Assembly (NCBI GenBank): GCA_017620335.1
Contig: JAFZQO010000009.1
Location: 1-64,000 of the forward strand
Length of the DNA stretch: 64,000 nt
Reading direction: 5' to 3'
Origin: Bacteroidales bacterium
Lineage (GTDB): Bacteria > Bacteroidota > Bacteroidia > Bacteroidales > UBA932
In this document: in pieces, positions 7,284 through 16,830 of the stretch
Numbering within the stretch: the first letter of the stretch is position 1
Layout of the letters: every line of letters starts with the position of its first letter
Program-made: the position numbers and the translations under genes
Notes under the pieces: generated by a model
The model's input: only the letters and a program-made list of their open reading frames with translations
Database searches by the model: none
Told to the model about the DNA's origin: nothing

Positions 7284-10200
7284 GTATCTTGGGTTTTATC
7301 AGTTGATTGTTTCTTCTTGAGAAGGGAGCTCGGTGAGATGTTGAACTGCTTCTGGAACGACTTGGTGAAGTACGACATGGTCGTGAAGCCGACCATGTAG
7401 GCGACTTCCTTGGTCTGGTACTTCTGGGTGGACAGCAGCTCGGCGGCTTTCTTCAGCCTGCAGACACGGATGTATTCGTTGATGTTCATCCCCGTGTTCG
7501 CCCTGATCTTGCGGAAAAGGGTGGAACGGCTCGTCATCATCTTGTCCGCAAGGTCCAGTACGGAGAAGTCCTGGTTGGAGATGTTCTCCATCACGTAGTC
7601 GTAAAGCTTCTTCATGAAGACATCATCCTGGCTGCTGGTGTTGTTCTCCGGCCGAGTGTATGGCGAGGATGAGAAGCGTTCGTACAGTATCTCCCTGTTC
7701 TTGAGCGTATTGAAGATAGTGGCCCGAAGGATCTGCATGGAGAACGGTTTCGTGATGTAGCCGTCCGCCCCGGAGTGCAGGGATTCGAGCTGGGTGTTGT
7801 AATCCGTGACGGCCGTCAGGAGGATTATCGGCACGTGGCTGAACCTGAGGGTGTTCTTGACGGCGTCGACCAGCTCGCAGCCGTTCATCTCGGGCATCAT
7901 GATGTCACTGACGATAAGGCTGATGCTCTTCTCGTTCAGTACGGAAAGGGCCTGCTTGCCGTTATAGGCCTGATATATGGTGTATTCGCCGGAAAGCTCG
8001 GTCTTGATGTAATCGTTGAGGACGGGGTCGTCTTCCACGATAAGGATGGAATGGTTGCCGGCTTCCCGCTCTTCACCCTGGATGAAGTCCTCCTCCTTGG
8101 TCTCCATTATTTCAGCGACCTGGCCTTTCGGCAGTTCCAGGACGAATGAGTTCCCGCCCTGATATGCCGGATCGAGCGTCAGCGTGCCCTTGTGGAGGAC
8201 GGCCATGGACCTCGCGAAAGAAAGCCCGAGCCCCGTCCCTTCATTCACGGAAATCCTTGAATGCGTCTTTGGAGACTGGTAGAAAGGCTCGAATATCTTC
8301 TCCCTCTCTTCCTGCGCGATGGGAACCCCGTCGCTGTTGACGGTGATCCTCACCGTTTCGTCGGAACGGTCTTCGAGGATGACCGAAACGGTCGAACTGC
8401 AGTATTTGATGCCGTTCATCAGGAGGTTGCCGACGATCTTGTCGACGCTTCCCGGGGCGCACATGATGAAGACGGAATCCTCCGGCAGTTCGCTTTCAAG
8501 GGTGACGGAGTACTCCTTTGCCAGCACTTCCATGCGCGTACAGACATCCCTGACCAGCTTCGTCAGGTCCGTACGGGAGAAGGAAAGGGTCGAGGACCCG
8601 TTCTCCATCCTCCTGAAATCCAATATCTGGTCCGTCATGTCCAGGAGGGTGTCCGTGCTCTTCTTGATGCACTGCATGTCATATTCGGCCTCCGGAAGAT
8701 AGGCCTTCCTTTCCAGTATCTTGTCCAGGGGGACCTTGATCAGCGTCAGCGGAGTCCGTATCTCGTGGGAAATGTTGGTGAAGAAGTTGATCTTCGATTC
8801 GTAGATCTCCTTCTGCTTGTAGGATTCGAGCTTTTCTATGGCCCTTTCCTTGTCCTTCCTGATGAGGGCGGTCCTGAACAGGATGAAAGAGGCTATGACC
8901 CCCAGTGCGAGAAGCGCGTAGAGCAGCTTGGCGGCAAGGCTGGCATATAACGGAGGGATCACCTGGATCAGCAGGGAAGCGCGCGCTTCAGGGCTGTCGT
9001 CCTGGTCGACGTTGACCGTAAACTGGTATTTGCCCGGGGTCAGGTTGTTATAGGTTATCTGCTTCTCGTTCGAGACGCTGACGATGTCGCGCCCCCTGCC
9101 GGCAAGAGAATACCGGAACCGTACAACCTCGTTGATGTCGGTCTTGAGGCATATCAGGCGGATGGTCAGGGACGAGGTCTCGTATGAGTGGATGCGGATG
9201 ATGCGGGAAGTGAACGAAGAGTGGCCGGCTTCGGATACCTGGGCGAAGGAGTTGTCCCGGGCCTTGATGATGTCCGCCAGGAAAAGCCTGTGCCTCCTCT
9301 CCGGAATCCCTTCGGGGTTGAAGGCGACCATTCCGTCGGAAGAGCCCATGTATATCATCCCGTCAGGGGAGTTCATGACGGAACCCGCGCAGAAGTAGTT
9401 GCCTATGGTCTTGTATTCCGTAACGCCTGCGACGGCGTCATCCTCTATGGAAGCGATGCCGTTAATCGTGGAAAGCCATATCCTTCCGGATTTGTCCTGG
9501 GTGACGGCGCGGCATTTGTCTGACGGCAGCCCGTCCTGCCTCGTTATCCTGGAACATTTGACTTTCCACGGCATTTCCCTGTCGGGCGTGAAGATGAGCA
9601 GTCCGTCTCCGCCGGATGCCGCCAGTATCCGGCCGTCCCTGTCCTCGCGGAGGTCCGAGATGTTGGATGTGGTAATGCCTTCACCATCAGATATTTCCAG
9701 GGGATGTGCCGCGAACGTTGAAGGGGAGAGCACATATACTCCGTCACGGAAGACGCCGGCCCAGACATTGCCCTGGCCGTCCTCGCACATCGTGTAAACG
9801 AAGCCGGGTTGTACGCTTTCGACGCGGACGAAGCTGTCCGTGTCCTTGTCCAGCCGGTACAGGCCGTCCGACGCCCCGACCAGGGTTTCGTTCTGTGCGG
9901 TGAACAGTATCTCACTGCAGTAATTGCTGCCGACGTCATACTTCTTAAGCAGCTCCAGGCTCTCCGAATCATAAACGGAAAGGCCTTCCCCGAGGTCGGC
10001 CGCATATACCTTCCCGTCGAGGAAGGCTATCGACTGGTATGTGTTGCTCCTTGAAGAGCCTCTCTGGCTTGAGCCGAAGGAGACGATCCTCCCGTCGGGG
10101 AATATCTTCTCGAGGGAGCCGTCTTCCGTCGCCGCCCAGACTATGCCATGGTCTCCCGCGCAGATCGACCTGACGGTCTTCCCGGTGAGGGAACGGTCCG

Positions 10201-11266
10201 GGTTTTCGGGACATATGCGGAATATCCTTATGTCCTGCCCGGTGTCTATAAGCTGGCTGACTCCGTCATAGAAAGACCCTACCCACATCCTGTCCTCACT
10301 GTCCTTGAAAAGGCAGCGCAGCTTGGAGCTGGCGAGGGAGTACGGGTTGCCGTTATGGTTCATGTATCCCGTGCAGGTCCTTTCGAGGTCATCGTAGATG
10401 AAAAGGCCGTTGTCTGTGGTCACCCAGAACTCCTGTGGATTCCTGGCGAGTATTCCGGAAAGGATGGCGTCGTTGCCGTCCAGATGGCCGTCGTAAAATT
10501 TCCTTGAAACACCGGAGGAAAGGTCCAGGCAGAACGAAGAATTGTCGGAGGTGGAATACAGTATGTGCCTTTCGTCGCAGGCGGTGACCTCCACCAGCGA
10601 AAGGCCGCCTTCCATGACTTCGCCGGACAGGACCTGCATTCTCGAAAAGACGGACTGCCCCTTCCTTTTCCTGTATATGCAGCCGTCCGCCGCAGTCGCG
10701 CACAATTCGCCCAGGGAGTTGATGCAGATGTCCACCGGGCTGAAGGCGTCCGAGTAGGAAGAGTCCCACACGTCCGTTTCAGGGTTGTAGCATACCAGCC
10801 CCTGGGGACATTTCAGCCAGATGACGCCGTCTCCGTCACAAAGGATGAGCGACGCCCTGTAATCCTTGAATATGGTTGTTTCCCCGGTATCCAGGTTGCA
10901 GCTCAGCAGCCCCTCCCTGGATCCCATCCACAGCACATTGCGTGAATCTATGTACATCCCGGAGGGCGACGCCGACAGGAAAGGCTCCTGCTGGAGGAAA
11001 CTCGGCGTGATGAACGAATCCCCGTCAAACAAGCAGACACCCTCGTTGGTGCCTACCCATACCGATCCGTAGCGGTCCTGGGCGAAGGAAGTGATACCCA
11101 TGGCGGGGAGTCCGTCCTCGGAAGCATAGTTCCGGAAAAGCAGGGTCGGGGACGCCACGATGTATGAAACCGGCCACATCATGGCCAATACGGCTGTCAA
11201 TATGTATTTCCTTAAGCAGGTGCCCATGTCATCCGGCGCATTTTTTCTGATAAATATAATAATCAT
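7280..11266 (-). CDS. Hybrid two-component sensor/response regulator (HTCS)
   Basis: One-protein signal transducer that senses a glycan fragment in the periplasm and activates nearby transport and hydrolase genes. Order along 1328 residues: signal or anchor segment, a periplasmic double beta-propeller of Reg_prop repeats (about 40-690), a Y_Y_Y domain, a transmembrane helix (about 790-812), HisKA with H834 in ISHEIRTP, an HATPase with GTGLGLSF, a receiver with D1121 in IVSDIMMPEMNG, and a C-terminal AraC-type helix-turn-helix. The Met at 11227 (MGTCLRKY) gives a better signal peptide than the first one. It is divergent from susC and overlaps the GH2 gene by 4 bases. Confidence 0.95.
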   Translation of the reverse strand: MIIIFIRKNAPDDMGTCLRKYILTAVLAMMWPVSYIVASPTLLFRNYASEDGLPAMGITSFAQDRYGSVWVGTNEGVCLFDGDSFITPSFLQQEPFLSASPSGMYIDSRNVLWMGSREGLLSCNLDTGETTIFKDYRASLILCDGDGVIWLKCPQGLVCYNPETDVWDSSYSDAFSPVDICINSLGELCATAADGCIYRKRKGQSVFSRMQVLSGEVMEGGLSLVEVTACDERHILYSTSDNSSFCLDLSSGVSRKFYDGHLDGNDAILSGILARNPQEFWVTTDNGLFIYDDLERTCTGYMNHNGNPYSLASSKLRCLFKDSEDRMWVGSFYDGVSQLIDTGQDIRIFRICPENPDRSLTGKTVRSICAGDHGIVWAATEDGSLEKIFPDGRIVSFGSSQRGSSRSNTYQSIAFLDGKVYAADLGEGLSVYDSESLELLKKYDVGSNYCSEILFTAQNETLVGASDGLYRLDKDTDSFVRVESVQPGFVYTMCEDGQGNVWAGVFRDGVYVLSPSTFAAHPLEISDGEGITTSNISDLREDRDGRILAASGGDGLLIFTPDREMPWKVKCSRITRQDGLPSDKCRAVTQDKSGRIWLSTINGIASIEDDAVAGVTEYKTIGNYFCAGSVMNSPDGMIYMGSSDGMVAFNPEGIPERRHRLFLADIIKARDNSFAQVSEAGHSSFTSRIIRIHSYETSSLTIRLICLKTDINEVVRFRYSLAGRGRDIVSVSNEKQITYNNLTPGKYQFTVNVDQDDSPEARASLLIQVIPPLYASLAAKLLYALLALGVIASFILFRTALIRKDKERAIEKLESYKQKEIYESKINFFTNISHEIRTPLTLIKVPLDKILERKAYLPEAEYDMQCIKKSTDTLLDMTDQILDFRRMENGSSTLSFSRTDLTKLVRDVCTRMEVLAKEYSVTLESELPEDSVFIMCAPGSVDKIVGNLLMNGIKYCSSTVSVILEDRSDETVRITVNSDGVPIAQEEREKIFEPFYQSPKTHSRISVNEGTGLGLSFARSMAVLHKGTLTLDPAYQGGNSFVLELPKGQVAEIMETKEEDFIQGEEREAGNHSILIVEDDPVLNDYIKTELSGEYTIYQAYNGKQALSVLNEKSISLIVSDIMMPEMNGCELVDAVKNTLRFSHVPIILLTAVTDYNTQLESLHSGADGYITKPFSMQILRATIFNTLKNREILYERFSSSPYTRPENNTSSQDDVFMKKLYDYVMENISNQDFSVLDLADKMMTSRSTLFRKIRANTGMNINEYIRVCRLKKAAELLSTQKYQTKEVAYMVGFTTMSYFTKSFQKQFNISPSSLLKKKQSTDKTQDT

Positions 11267-11352
11267 AATTGGAATGGCGATGTGATTGAACGATGAGAAT
11301 TATAAATTGAACGATATCGGTTCCCTTAAGGAAAACGGCGCGAAAAACAGCT

Positions 11353-11390
11353 TTTGGTCATTGGTTAACATATTTCGGTCAATGTAAACA
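11353..11390 (+). promoter_or_regulatory. Candidate HTCS operator: direct repeat GGTCAwTG, 21-bp period
   Basis: GGTCATTG at 11356-11363 and GGTCAATG at 11377-11384 start exactly 21 bp apart, two helical turns. The match extends on the left as TTTy. The pair ends about 12 bp upstream of the -33 box of the likely susC promoter, where an AraC-type activator would bind. The link to this regulator is inferred. Confidence 0.5.
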
Positions 11391-11395
11391 GGGCC

Positions 11396-11427
11396 TTTGT
11401 TCCGGCCGATTTAATTACATAACTTAG
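11396..11427 (+). promoter_or_regulatory. Candidate susC promoter
   Basis: TTTG at 11396-11399, a 20-bp spacer and TAACTTAG at 11420-11427, one mismatch from TAnnTTTG. A weakened -7 box fits a promoter that needs an activator. The leader would be about 100 nt. Confidence 0.5.
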
Positions 11428-11535
11428 TGAAGGTTATATAATCGGCTCCCGCATCTCCTGTTATCCCGGAGGGAGGTCAAGGGCATAAACCACTTATCCG
11501 GAAAACCATGTACAACAGTTTCATTTATTTTGCCT

Positions 11536-14500
11536 ATGAGAAAGATTTTACTTAAATCATTCGCTGGGATGATCATGATCATCGGCCTGTTCTGCTCCGT
11601 GACTTCGTTCGCGCAGAGCAGGATAACGGTCTCCGGCGTCGTCCGCGACACCAATGCGGAACCGCTGGTAGGAGTGTCAATCCAGGAGAATGGTTCGACA
11701 ACCAACGGTACCGTCACCGACCTCGACGGCAGATGGTCACTTACCGTCCCGGAGGGTTCCACGCTCCTGTTCTCCTCGGTGGGTTTCTATTCACAGGAGG
11801 TGAAGATAACGAACAGGACGACTTACGATATCGTCCTCAATGAAGACACCACCCTTCTCGAAGAAACGGTCATCGTCGGCTTCGCGTCGCAGAAAAAGGT
11901 GAACCTTACCGGTTCGGTCGCCGTCGCCACATCGGAGGACCTTAAATCCCGTCCCGTCAGGGACCTCCCTTCCTCCCTCCAGGGCATGCTCCCCGGCCTG
12001 CAGGTGACGACGAACGACGGCTCCATCGGCAAGACCATGAACATCAAGGTCCGTGGTACCGGTACGATCGCCGGAGAGTCGAGTGACGCCCCCCTGATCC
12101 TCATCGACGGAATGCAGGGCGACATCAATACCATCAACCCCCAGGATGTCGAGAGCATCTCCGTCCTGAAGGATGCCGCATCCGCCTCCATCTATGGTTC
12201 CAGGGCGGCGTTCGGCGTGATCCTCATCACGACGAAGAAGGGAAGCGCGGGCAAGGCTACGGTGAGCTACAACAACAACTTCCGTTTCCAGAGCCCTACT
12301 ATCGTTCCCGAAACAATGGACTCCTATACCTTCGCCTTGTACTTCAACAGCGCGGCGAAGAACGGTGCAAGGGCACAGATATACAAGGATGACACGCTCC
12401 AGAAGATGCTGGACTTCCAGGCGGCGGGAGGCACCAATACCGGTGGTATCCCCAAGTCGAGGGACGGCAAGACATGGGGCAAGCCCGACTATGACCCGTA
12501 CACGTACGGCTATGCGAACACCGACTGGTTCAATGAGCTCTACAAGAAGAATTCCTTCTCCCAGGAGCACAACGTCAGCGTTTCGGGCGGTACGAACAGC
12601 ATCAAATACTATGTGTCGCTCGGTTACACCGACGTCAACGGCATGATCAAGTACGGCGAGGACAATTCCCAGCGCTACAACGTTACCGCGAACATCACCG
12701 CCGACATCACGAAATGGGCCCAGATATCATATAACGAGCGCTTCATCAGGAGCAAGACCCATACGCCGGCGAGCTACATGGACGCGAACTACTGGAGGAT
12801 CGGAAGGAACGCATGGCCGAACCTCCCGGTATATGACGAGAACGGCTATTTCTCCAGCAACGGTTCCGGCGGCTGTATCCCCCAGCAGTGGGCGGAGAGC
12901 GGATTCGACGAGTCCGTCGCGGACACTTATTCCCAGCAGGCCACCCTGGTCCTTGAGCCTGTGAAGAACTGGAAGACCCATGTTGAGTTCAACGCCAGGA
13001 TCATGAACCGTAACAGGGAACTCCTGAACCTCCCCCTTATCGAGCATGACGTGAACGGGGATCCCATCCCCACCAACTCCGATACCGAGCTTACCAACTC
13101 CAACACCAAGAGCAACCACTACAACTGGAACATCTATTCCAACTACCAGTTCTCGCTCGGCGACCACAACTTCAACATCATGGGCGGTTTCCAGTCCGAC
13201 CATGAGATCTCCAAGACGTTCTCGGTCCTGAGGACCGGCGTCCAGGACCCGTCGCTTCCTGTCCTCGACCTTACCACCGGCCTCGACACCAAGGGTGAAG
13301 TCAAGGCTCCGGTCATCCACGGCAACGCCTACCAGTGGTCGACGGCCGGCTTCTTCGGACGCTTCAACTATGATTACAAGGGCAGGTACCTCTTCGAGGC
13401 GAACATCCGCTATGACGGTTCGTCGAGGTTCCGTGCGGATTCCCGCTGGACCCTGGCCCCTTCCTTCTCCGCAGGTTGGAACATCGCCCAGGAAGACTGG
13501 TGGGAAGGCCTGAGGCCTGTCGTCAACCTTCTCAAGATCCGTCTGTCCTACGGTACCCTCGCCAACCAGAACACCGCGGGATACTATCCTACCTACAGGA
13601 CCATGAGCCTCGGCACTTCGGACGGTACCTGGCTCCAGAACGGTGAATACGTGAACACAGCCAGGGTCGGCGCCCTCATCAGTTCCGCCCTTACTTGGGA
13701 GAAGGTCACCAGCTACAATGCCGCCCTCGATTTCGGCGCGTTCAACAACCGCCTGACGGGTTCCGTTGACGTGTTCTCCCGTTATACCTACGACATGGTC
13801 GGCCCTGCCGCGACCCTTCCCGCGACCCTCGGCCTCAGCGCCCCCCGCGCGAACAACTGTGACCTCAAGACTTCCGGCTGGGAGTTCAACATCACATGGA
13901 AAGACCGCCTCAGGAACGGCTTCGGATACAGCATTTCCGGTAACATCTCCGATTCCAGGACCGTTATCCTGAGATATCCCAACAACCCCACCCACTCGAT
14001 CAACAGTTACAACGAGGGCCACGAGACCGGAGAGATCTGGGGATTCGAGACCGTCGGTATCGCCAAGACGACCGAGGAGATGAACGCCCACCTCGAAGCG
14101 GTCGGCGGCCAGTCCGCCCTCGGATCGATGTGGGATGCCGGTGACATCATGTACGCCGACCTTGACGGGCAGCCGGGCATCACCAAGGGCGCACAGACCC
14201 TCGAAGACCACGGCGACCTCAAGGTCATTGGTAACTCCAACCCGCACTATTTCTTCGGCCTCACGCTTTCCGCCGATTACAAGGGATTTGACGCCAAGGT
14301 GTTCTTCCAGGGAGTCGCCCAGCACGATGTATGGGTGAGCAGCTGCCAGCTCTGGGGAGCCGCCGGATACAACATGTGGTTCTGGTGCGGATATACCGTC
14401 CACGAGGATTACTTCCGCGCCGAGCCTATCGGACTCCCGGGACATGAGATTCCCGCCAACCTGGATGCCTATTATCCGAGGCCGGTCCAGGGAGCCTGGG

Positions 14501-14772
14501 GAACCCAGAAGAACCAGAATGTCCAGACCAAGTACCTCCAGGATGCGTCATATGTCCGCCTGAAGAACCTTCAGATAGGATACACGATACCTAATTCCCT
14601 TTCAAGCAAGGTGGGTATCTCAAGGCTACGCCTCTTCTTCTCCACCGACAACCTCCTGACTTTCAAGAAGTGCTGCGAGGTCCTCGATCCGGAAACCATC
14701 ACCGGAGGTGACGGCGGAAACGCATATCCTCTCTCCCGTACCACGTCGTTCGGTGTCAACGTCTCTTTCTAA
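11536..14772 (+). CDS. SusC/RagA family TonB-linked outer-membrane transporter
   Basis: Outer-membrane channel that imports oligosaccharides with its SusD partner, driven by TonB. From the ATG at 11536 the product has 1078 residues: a signal peptide ending SVTSFAQ, a carboxypeptidase-regulatory-like domain (about 28-105), the plug domain with the SusC signature region near 125-240, and a large beta-barrel ending in the C-terminal aromatic SFGVNVSF. An in-frame TTG two codons upstream is not the likely start because it breaks the signal peptide. It is the first gene of a susC-susD-esterase operon facing the HTCS. Confidence 0.95.
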   Translation: MRKILLKSFAGMIMIIGLFCSVTSFAQSRITVSGVVRDTNAEPLVGVSIQENGSTTNGTVTDLDGRWSLTVPEGSTLLFSSVGFYSQEVKITNRTTYDIVLNEDTTLLEETVIVGFASQKKVNLTGSVAVATSEDLKSRPVRDLPSSLQGMLPGLQVTTNDGSIGKTMNIKVRGTGTIAGESSDAPLILIDGMQGDINTINPQDVESISVLKDAASASIYGSRAAFGVILITTKKGSAGKATVSYNNNFRFQSPTIVPETMDSYTFALYFNSAAKNGARAQIYKDDTLQKMLDFQAAGGTNTGGIPKSRDGKTWGKPDYDPYTYGYANTDWFNELYKKNSFSQEHNVSVSGGTNSIKYYVSLGYTDVNGMIKYGEDNSQRYNVTANITADITKWAQISYNERFIRSKTHTPASYMDANYWRIGRNAWPNLPVYDENGYFSSNGSGGCIPQQWAESGFDESVADTYSQQATLVLEPVKNWKTHVEFNARIMNRNRELLNLPLIEHDVNGDPIPTNSDTELTNSNTKSNHYNWNIYSNYQFSLGDHNFNIMGGFQSDHEISKTFSVLRTGVQDPSLPVLDLTTGLDTKGEVKAPVIHGNAYQWSTAGFFGRFNYDYKGRYLFEANIRYDGSSRFRADSRWTLAPSFSAGWNIAQEDWWEGLRPVVNLLKIRLSYGTLANQNTAGYYPTYRTMSLGTSDGTWLQNGEYVNTARVGALISSALTWEKVTSYNAALDFGAFNNRLTGSVDVFSRYTYDMVGPAATLPATLGLSAPRANNCDLKTSGWEFNITWKDRLRNGFGYSISGNISDSRTVILRYPNNPTHSINSYNEGHETGEIWGFETVGIAKTTEEMNAHLEAVGGQSALGSMWDAGDIMYADLDGQPGITKGAQTLEDHGDLKVIGNSNPHYFFGLTLSADYKGFDAKVFFQGVAQHDVWVSSCQLWGAAGYNMWFWCGYTVHEDYFRAEPIGLPGHEIPANLDAYYPRPVQGAWGTQKNQNVQTKYLQDASYVRLKNLQIGYTIPNSLSSKVGISRLRLFFSTDNLLTFKKCCEVLDPETITGGDGGNAYPLSRTTSFGVNVSF

Positions 14773-14808
14773 GCCGTCGGATCACTTTAACTGAAATCAA
14801 TTACAGGT

Positions 14809-16818
14809 ATGAAAAAAATAGCATTATCCGTTAAGATATCGATGATAGGTGCCGCCATTCTGCTTGGCGCTGTTTCCTGCAACGAGTTCCTCGACCAGGA
14901 GCCGATGTCATCTATCGCCCCTGAAGCATATTTTTCTTCAGAAACCCAGGTTGAGGCCGTCCTGATGCGCGAGTATCAGTCTATCCTTCCCGGGGCGTCC
15001 CTGGCCCGCGACAACAATACGGACAACCAGCAGGGCACGAACATAGCGAACAAGTACACGGCAGACCTCTGGAAAGTCCCTGCATCGGACTCCAACTGGG
15101 ACTTCTCCGGCCTGTACTACCTCAACTTCTTCTTCGAGCAGGTGCTGCCCAAGTTCGAGGCCGGTGAGATATCAGGAAACCAGGACAACATCAAGCACAT
15201 GATAGGCGAGGTGTATTTCCTGCGTGCGTATTGGTATTTCGAGAAACTCCAGGCCTTCGGCGACTATCCCATCGTCACCGAGGTCCTTCCCGACGACCTT
15301 GCCGTCCTTACCGAGGCCAGCAAGCGTTCGCCCCGCAACGAAGTAGCCCGTTTCATCCTCGGCGACCTTGACACCGCCATCAGCTACATGAGCGGAATGA
15401 CACTGACCAGGTCGAGGATCAATGTCGATGCAGCCCATCTCTTCAAGTCGAGGGTTGCCCTGTATGAGGGAACCTGGCTCAAGTATTTCAAGGGTACGGC
15501 GTTCGTTCCCGGCACCGCTGAATGGCCCGGCGCCAAGGCCACGCCTTCCTACAGCTATCCTTCCGGAAGCATCGACAGCGAGATCAACTGGTTCCTCACC
15601 CAGGCCAAGGATGCGGCGAAGCTGGTCGGCGACAAGTATGTCGGAAGCCTCACCGCCAATCCCGGACATCTCCCGGAGTCCAAGGACGACGCTCCGAACC
15701 CGTATTACGAGATGTTCGCCTCCGAGGACCAGCTTGACAACGTCCCTGAAGTCCTCCTGTGGAGGGACTATGCGTTCAAGAAGGCCAACCACAGCATGGC
15801 CGTCCAGGCAGGCCGCGGAAACGGCATGGTGGGCCTGACCCGCGCATGTGTCCAGAACTTCCTCATGGCCGACGGAACCCCGGTCTATGCCCATGGCTCC
15901 TACGCCGACGGCGACGGATACTATCTTGGCGACAAGACCCTCACCGATGTCCGCCAGAACAGGGACGGCAGGCTCTTCCTCTTCCTGAAGTCGAAGGGAC
16001 AGATCAACGGTTTCAAGAACCTGGACGACCTTTCCGGAAACGAGTTCGTCGAGGTGGAACCCGCACCGGACATCCTCGGAGCTGACAACGACCGTTCGTA
16101 CGCCACCGGTTACTCGATCCGCAAGGGCTGCTCCGAAAGCCGTTCGCAGTTCGTCCTCTTCAGCAGTTTCACCGATTTCGTGATCTTCCGTTCCGCCGAG
16201 GCCCTTCTCAACTACATGGAGGCGAGCTATGAACTTACGGGGACCCTTGACGCCACGGCGACGAATTACTGGCAGGCTCTCCGCCGCAGGGCGAAGACCA
16301 GCGACGACATCAACGTCACAGTCGCCGCCACCGACATGGCGAAGGAGGCCGAGTTCGACTGGGCCGCATATTCCGGAGGCAAGGTCCTCACGGACAAGGT
16401 CCTTTACAACATCCGCCGCGAGCGCCGCATGGAGCTCCTTTCCGAAGGCTTCCGCGACATGGACCTCCACCGCTGGCGTTCGATGGACCAGCTGATTACG
16501 AACCCTTACCACTTCGAGGGATTCCATCTCTGGAATACGCCCATGGAGGAATGGTATGCCGGCAGGCTGATCGAAGGCCCGACCGACCCTAAGGCGAACG
16601 TCTCCTCGAAGTCCGTGAGCGAGTACCTGCGCCTGTTCCAGAAGAAGACCGGCATGAACGGCTTCAACGGCGCTACCTGGAAGATGGCCCACTATCTCAA
16701 CCCCATCGCCATCAACCACCTGCTCATCACTTCCGAGTCCGGCACGGACGCCTCGGCTTCCGTCATCTACCAGAATCCTTACTGGCCGCTTGCCGCCGAC
16801 CAGAGTGCAACGAAGTAA
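14809..16818 (+). CDS. SusD/RagB family glycan-binding lipoprotein
   Basis: Surface lipoprotein that caps the SusC channel and binds glycan. It has 669 residues with signal and lipobox LLGAVSCNEFLD, followed by the family hallmark FLDQEPMSSIAPEAYFSS. The TPR-like helical body includes the C-terminal family segment with LYNIRRERRMELLSEGFR and DMDLHRW. It lies 36 bp after susC and 12 bp before the esterase gene, within one operon. At 669 residues it is on the long side for the family. Confidence 0.94.
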   Translation: MKKIALSVKISMIGAAILLGAVSCNEFLDQEPMSSIAPEAYFSSETQVEAVLMREYQSILPGASLARDNNTDNQQGTNIANKYTADLWKVPASDSNWDFSGLYYLNFFFEQVLPKFEAGEISGNQDNIKHMIGEVYFLRAYWYFEKLQAFGDYPIVTEVLPDDLAVLTEASKRSPRNEVARFILGDLDTAISYMSGMTLTRSRINVDAAHLFKSRVALYEGTWLKYFKGTAFVPGTAEWPGAKATPSYSYPSGSIDSEINWFLTQAKDAAKLVGDKYVGSLTANPGHLPESKDDAPNPYYEMFASEDQLDNVPEVLLWRDYAFKKANHSMAVQAGRGNGMVGLTRACVQNFLMADGTPVYAHGSYADGDGYYLGDKTLTDVRQNRDGRLFLFLKSKGQINGFKNLDDLSGNEFVEVEPAPDILGADNDRSYATGYSIRKGCSESRSQFVLFSSFTDFVIFRSAEALLNYMEASYELTGTLDATATNYWQALRRRAKTSDDINVTVAATDMAKEAEFDWAAYSGGKVLTDKVLYNIRRERRMELLSEGFRDMDLHRWRSMDQLITNPYHFEGFHLWNTPMEEWYAGRLIEGPTDPKANVSSKSVSEYLRLFQKKTGMNGFNGATWKMAHYLNPIAINHLLITSESGTDASASVIYQNPYWPLAADQSATK

Positions 16819-16830
16819 TCATTTCCAAAC

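Larger units (their letters stand above)
11228..11535. other. Divergent control region between the HTCS and susC genes
   Basis: About 308 bp if the HTCS starts at 11227. It contains a 21-bp-period direct repeat, a candidate susC promoter and a leader of about 100 nt; these are listed separately. I see no convincing TAnnTTTG box for the HTCS gene on the minus strand and no small gene. Confidence 0.6.

Noticed and set aside
11530-11535. TTG start for SusC two codons upstream
   Set aside because: The ATG at 11536 begins a standard signal peptide; the TTG adds only Met-Pro in front of it.
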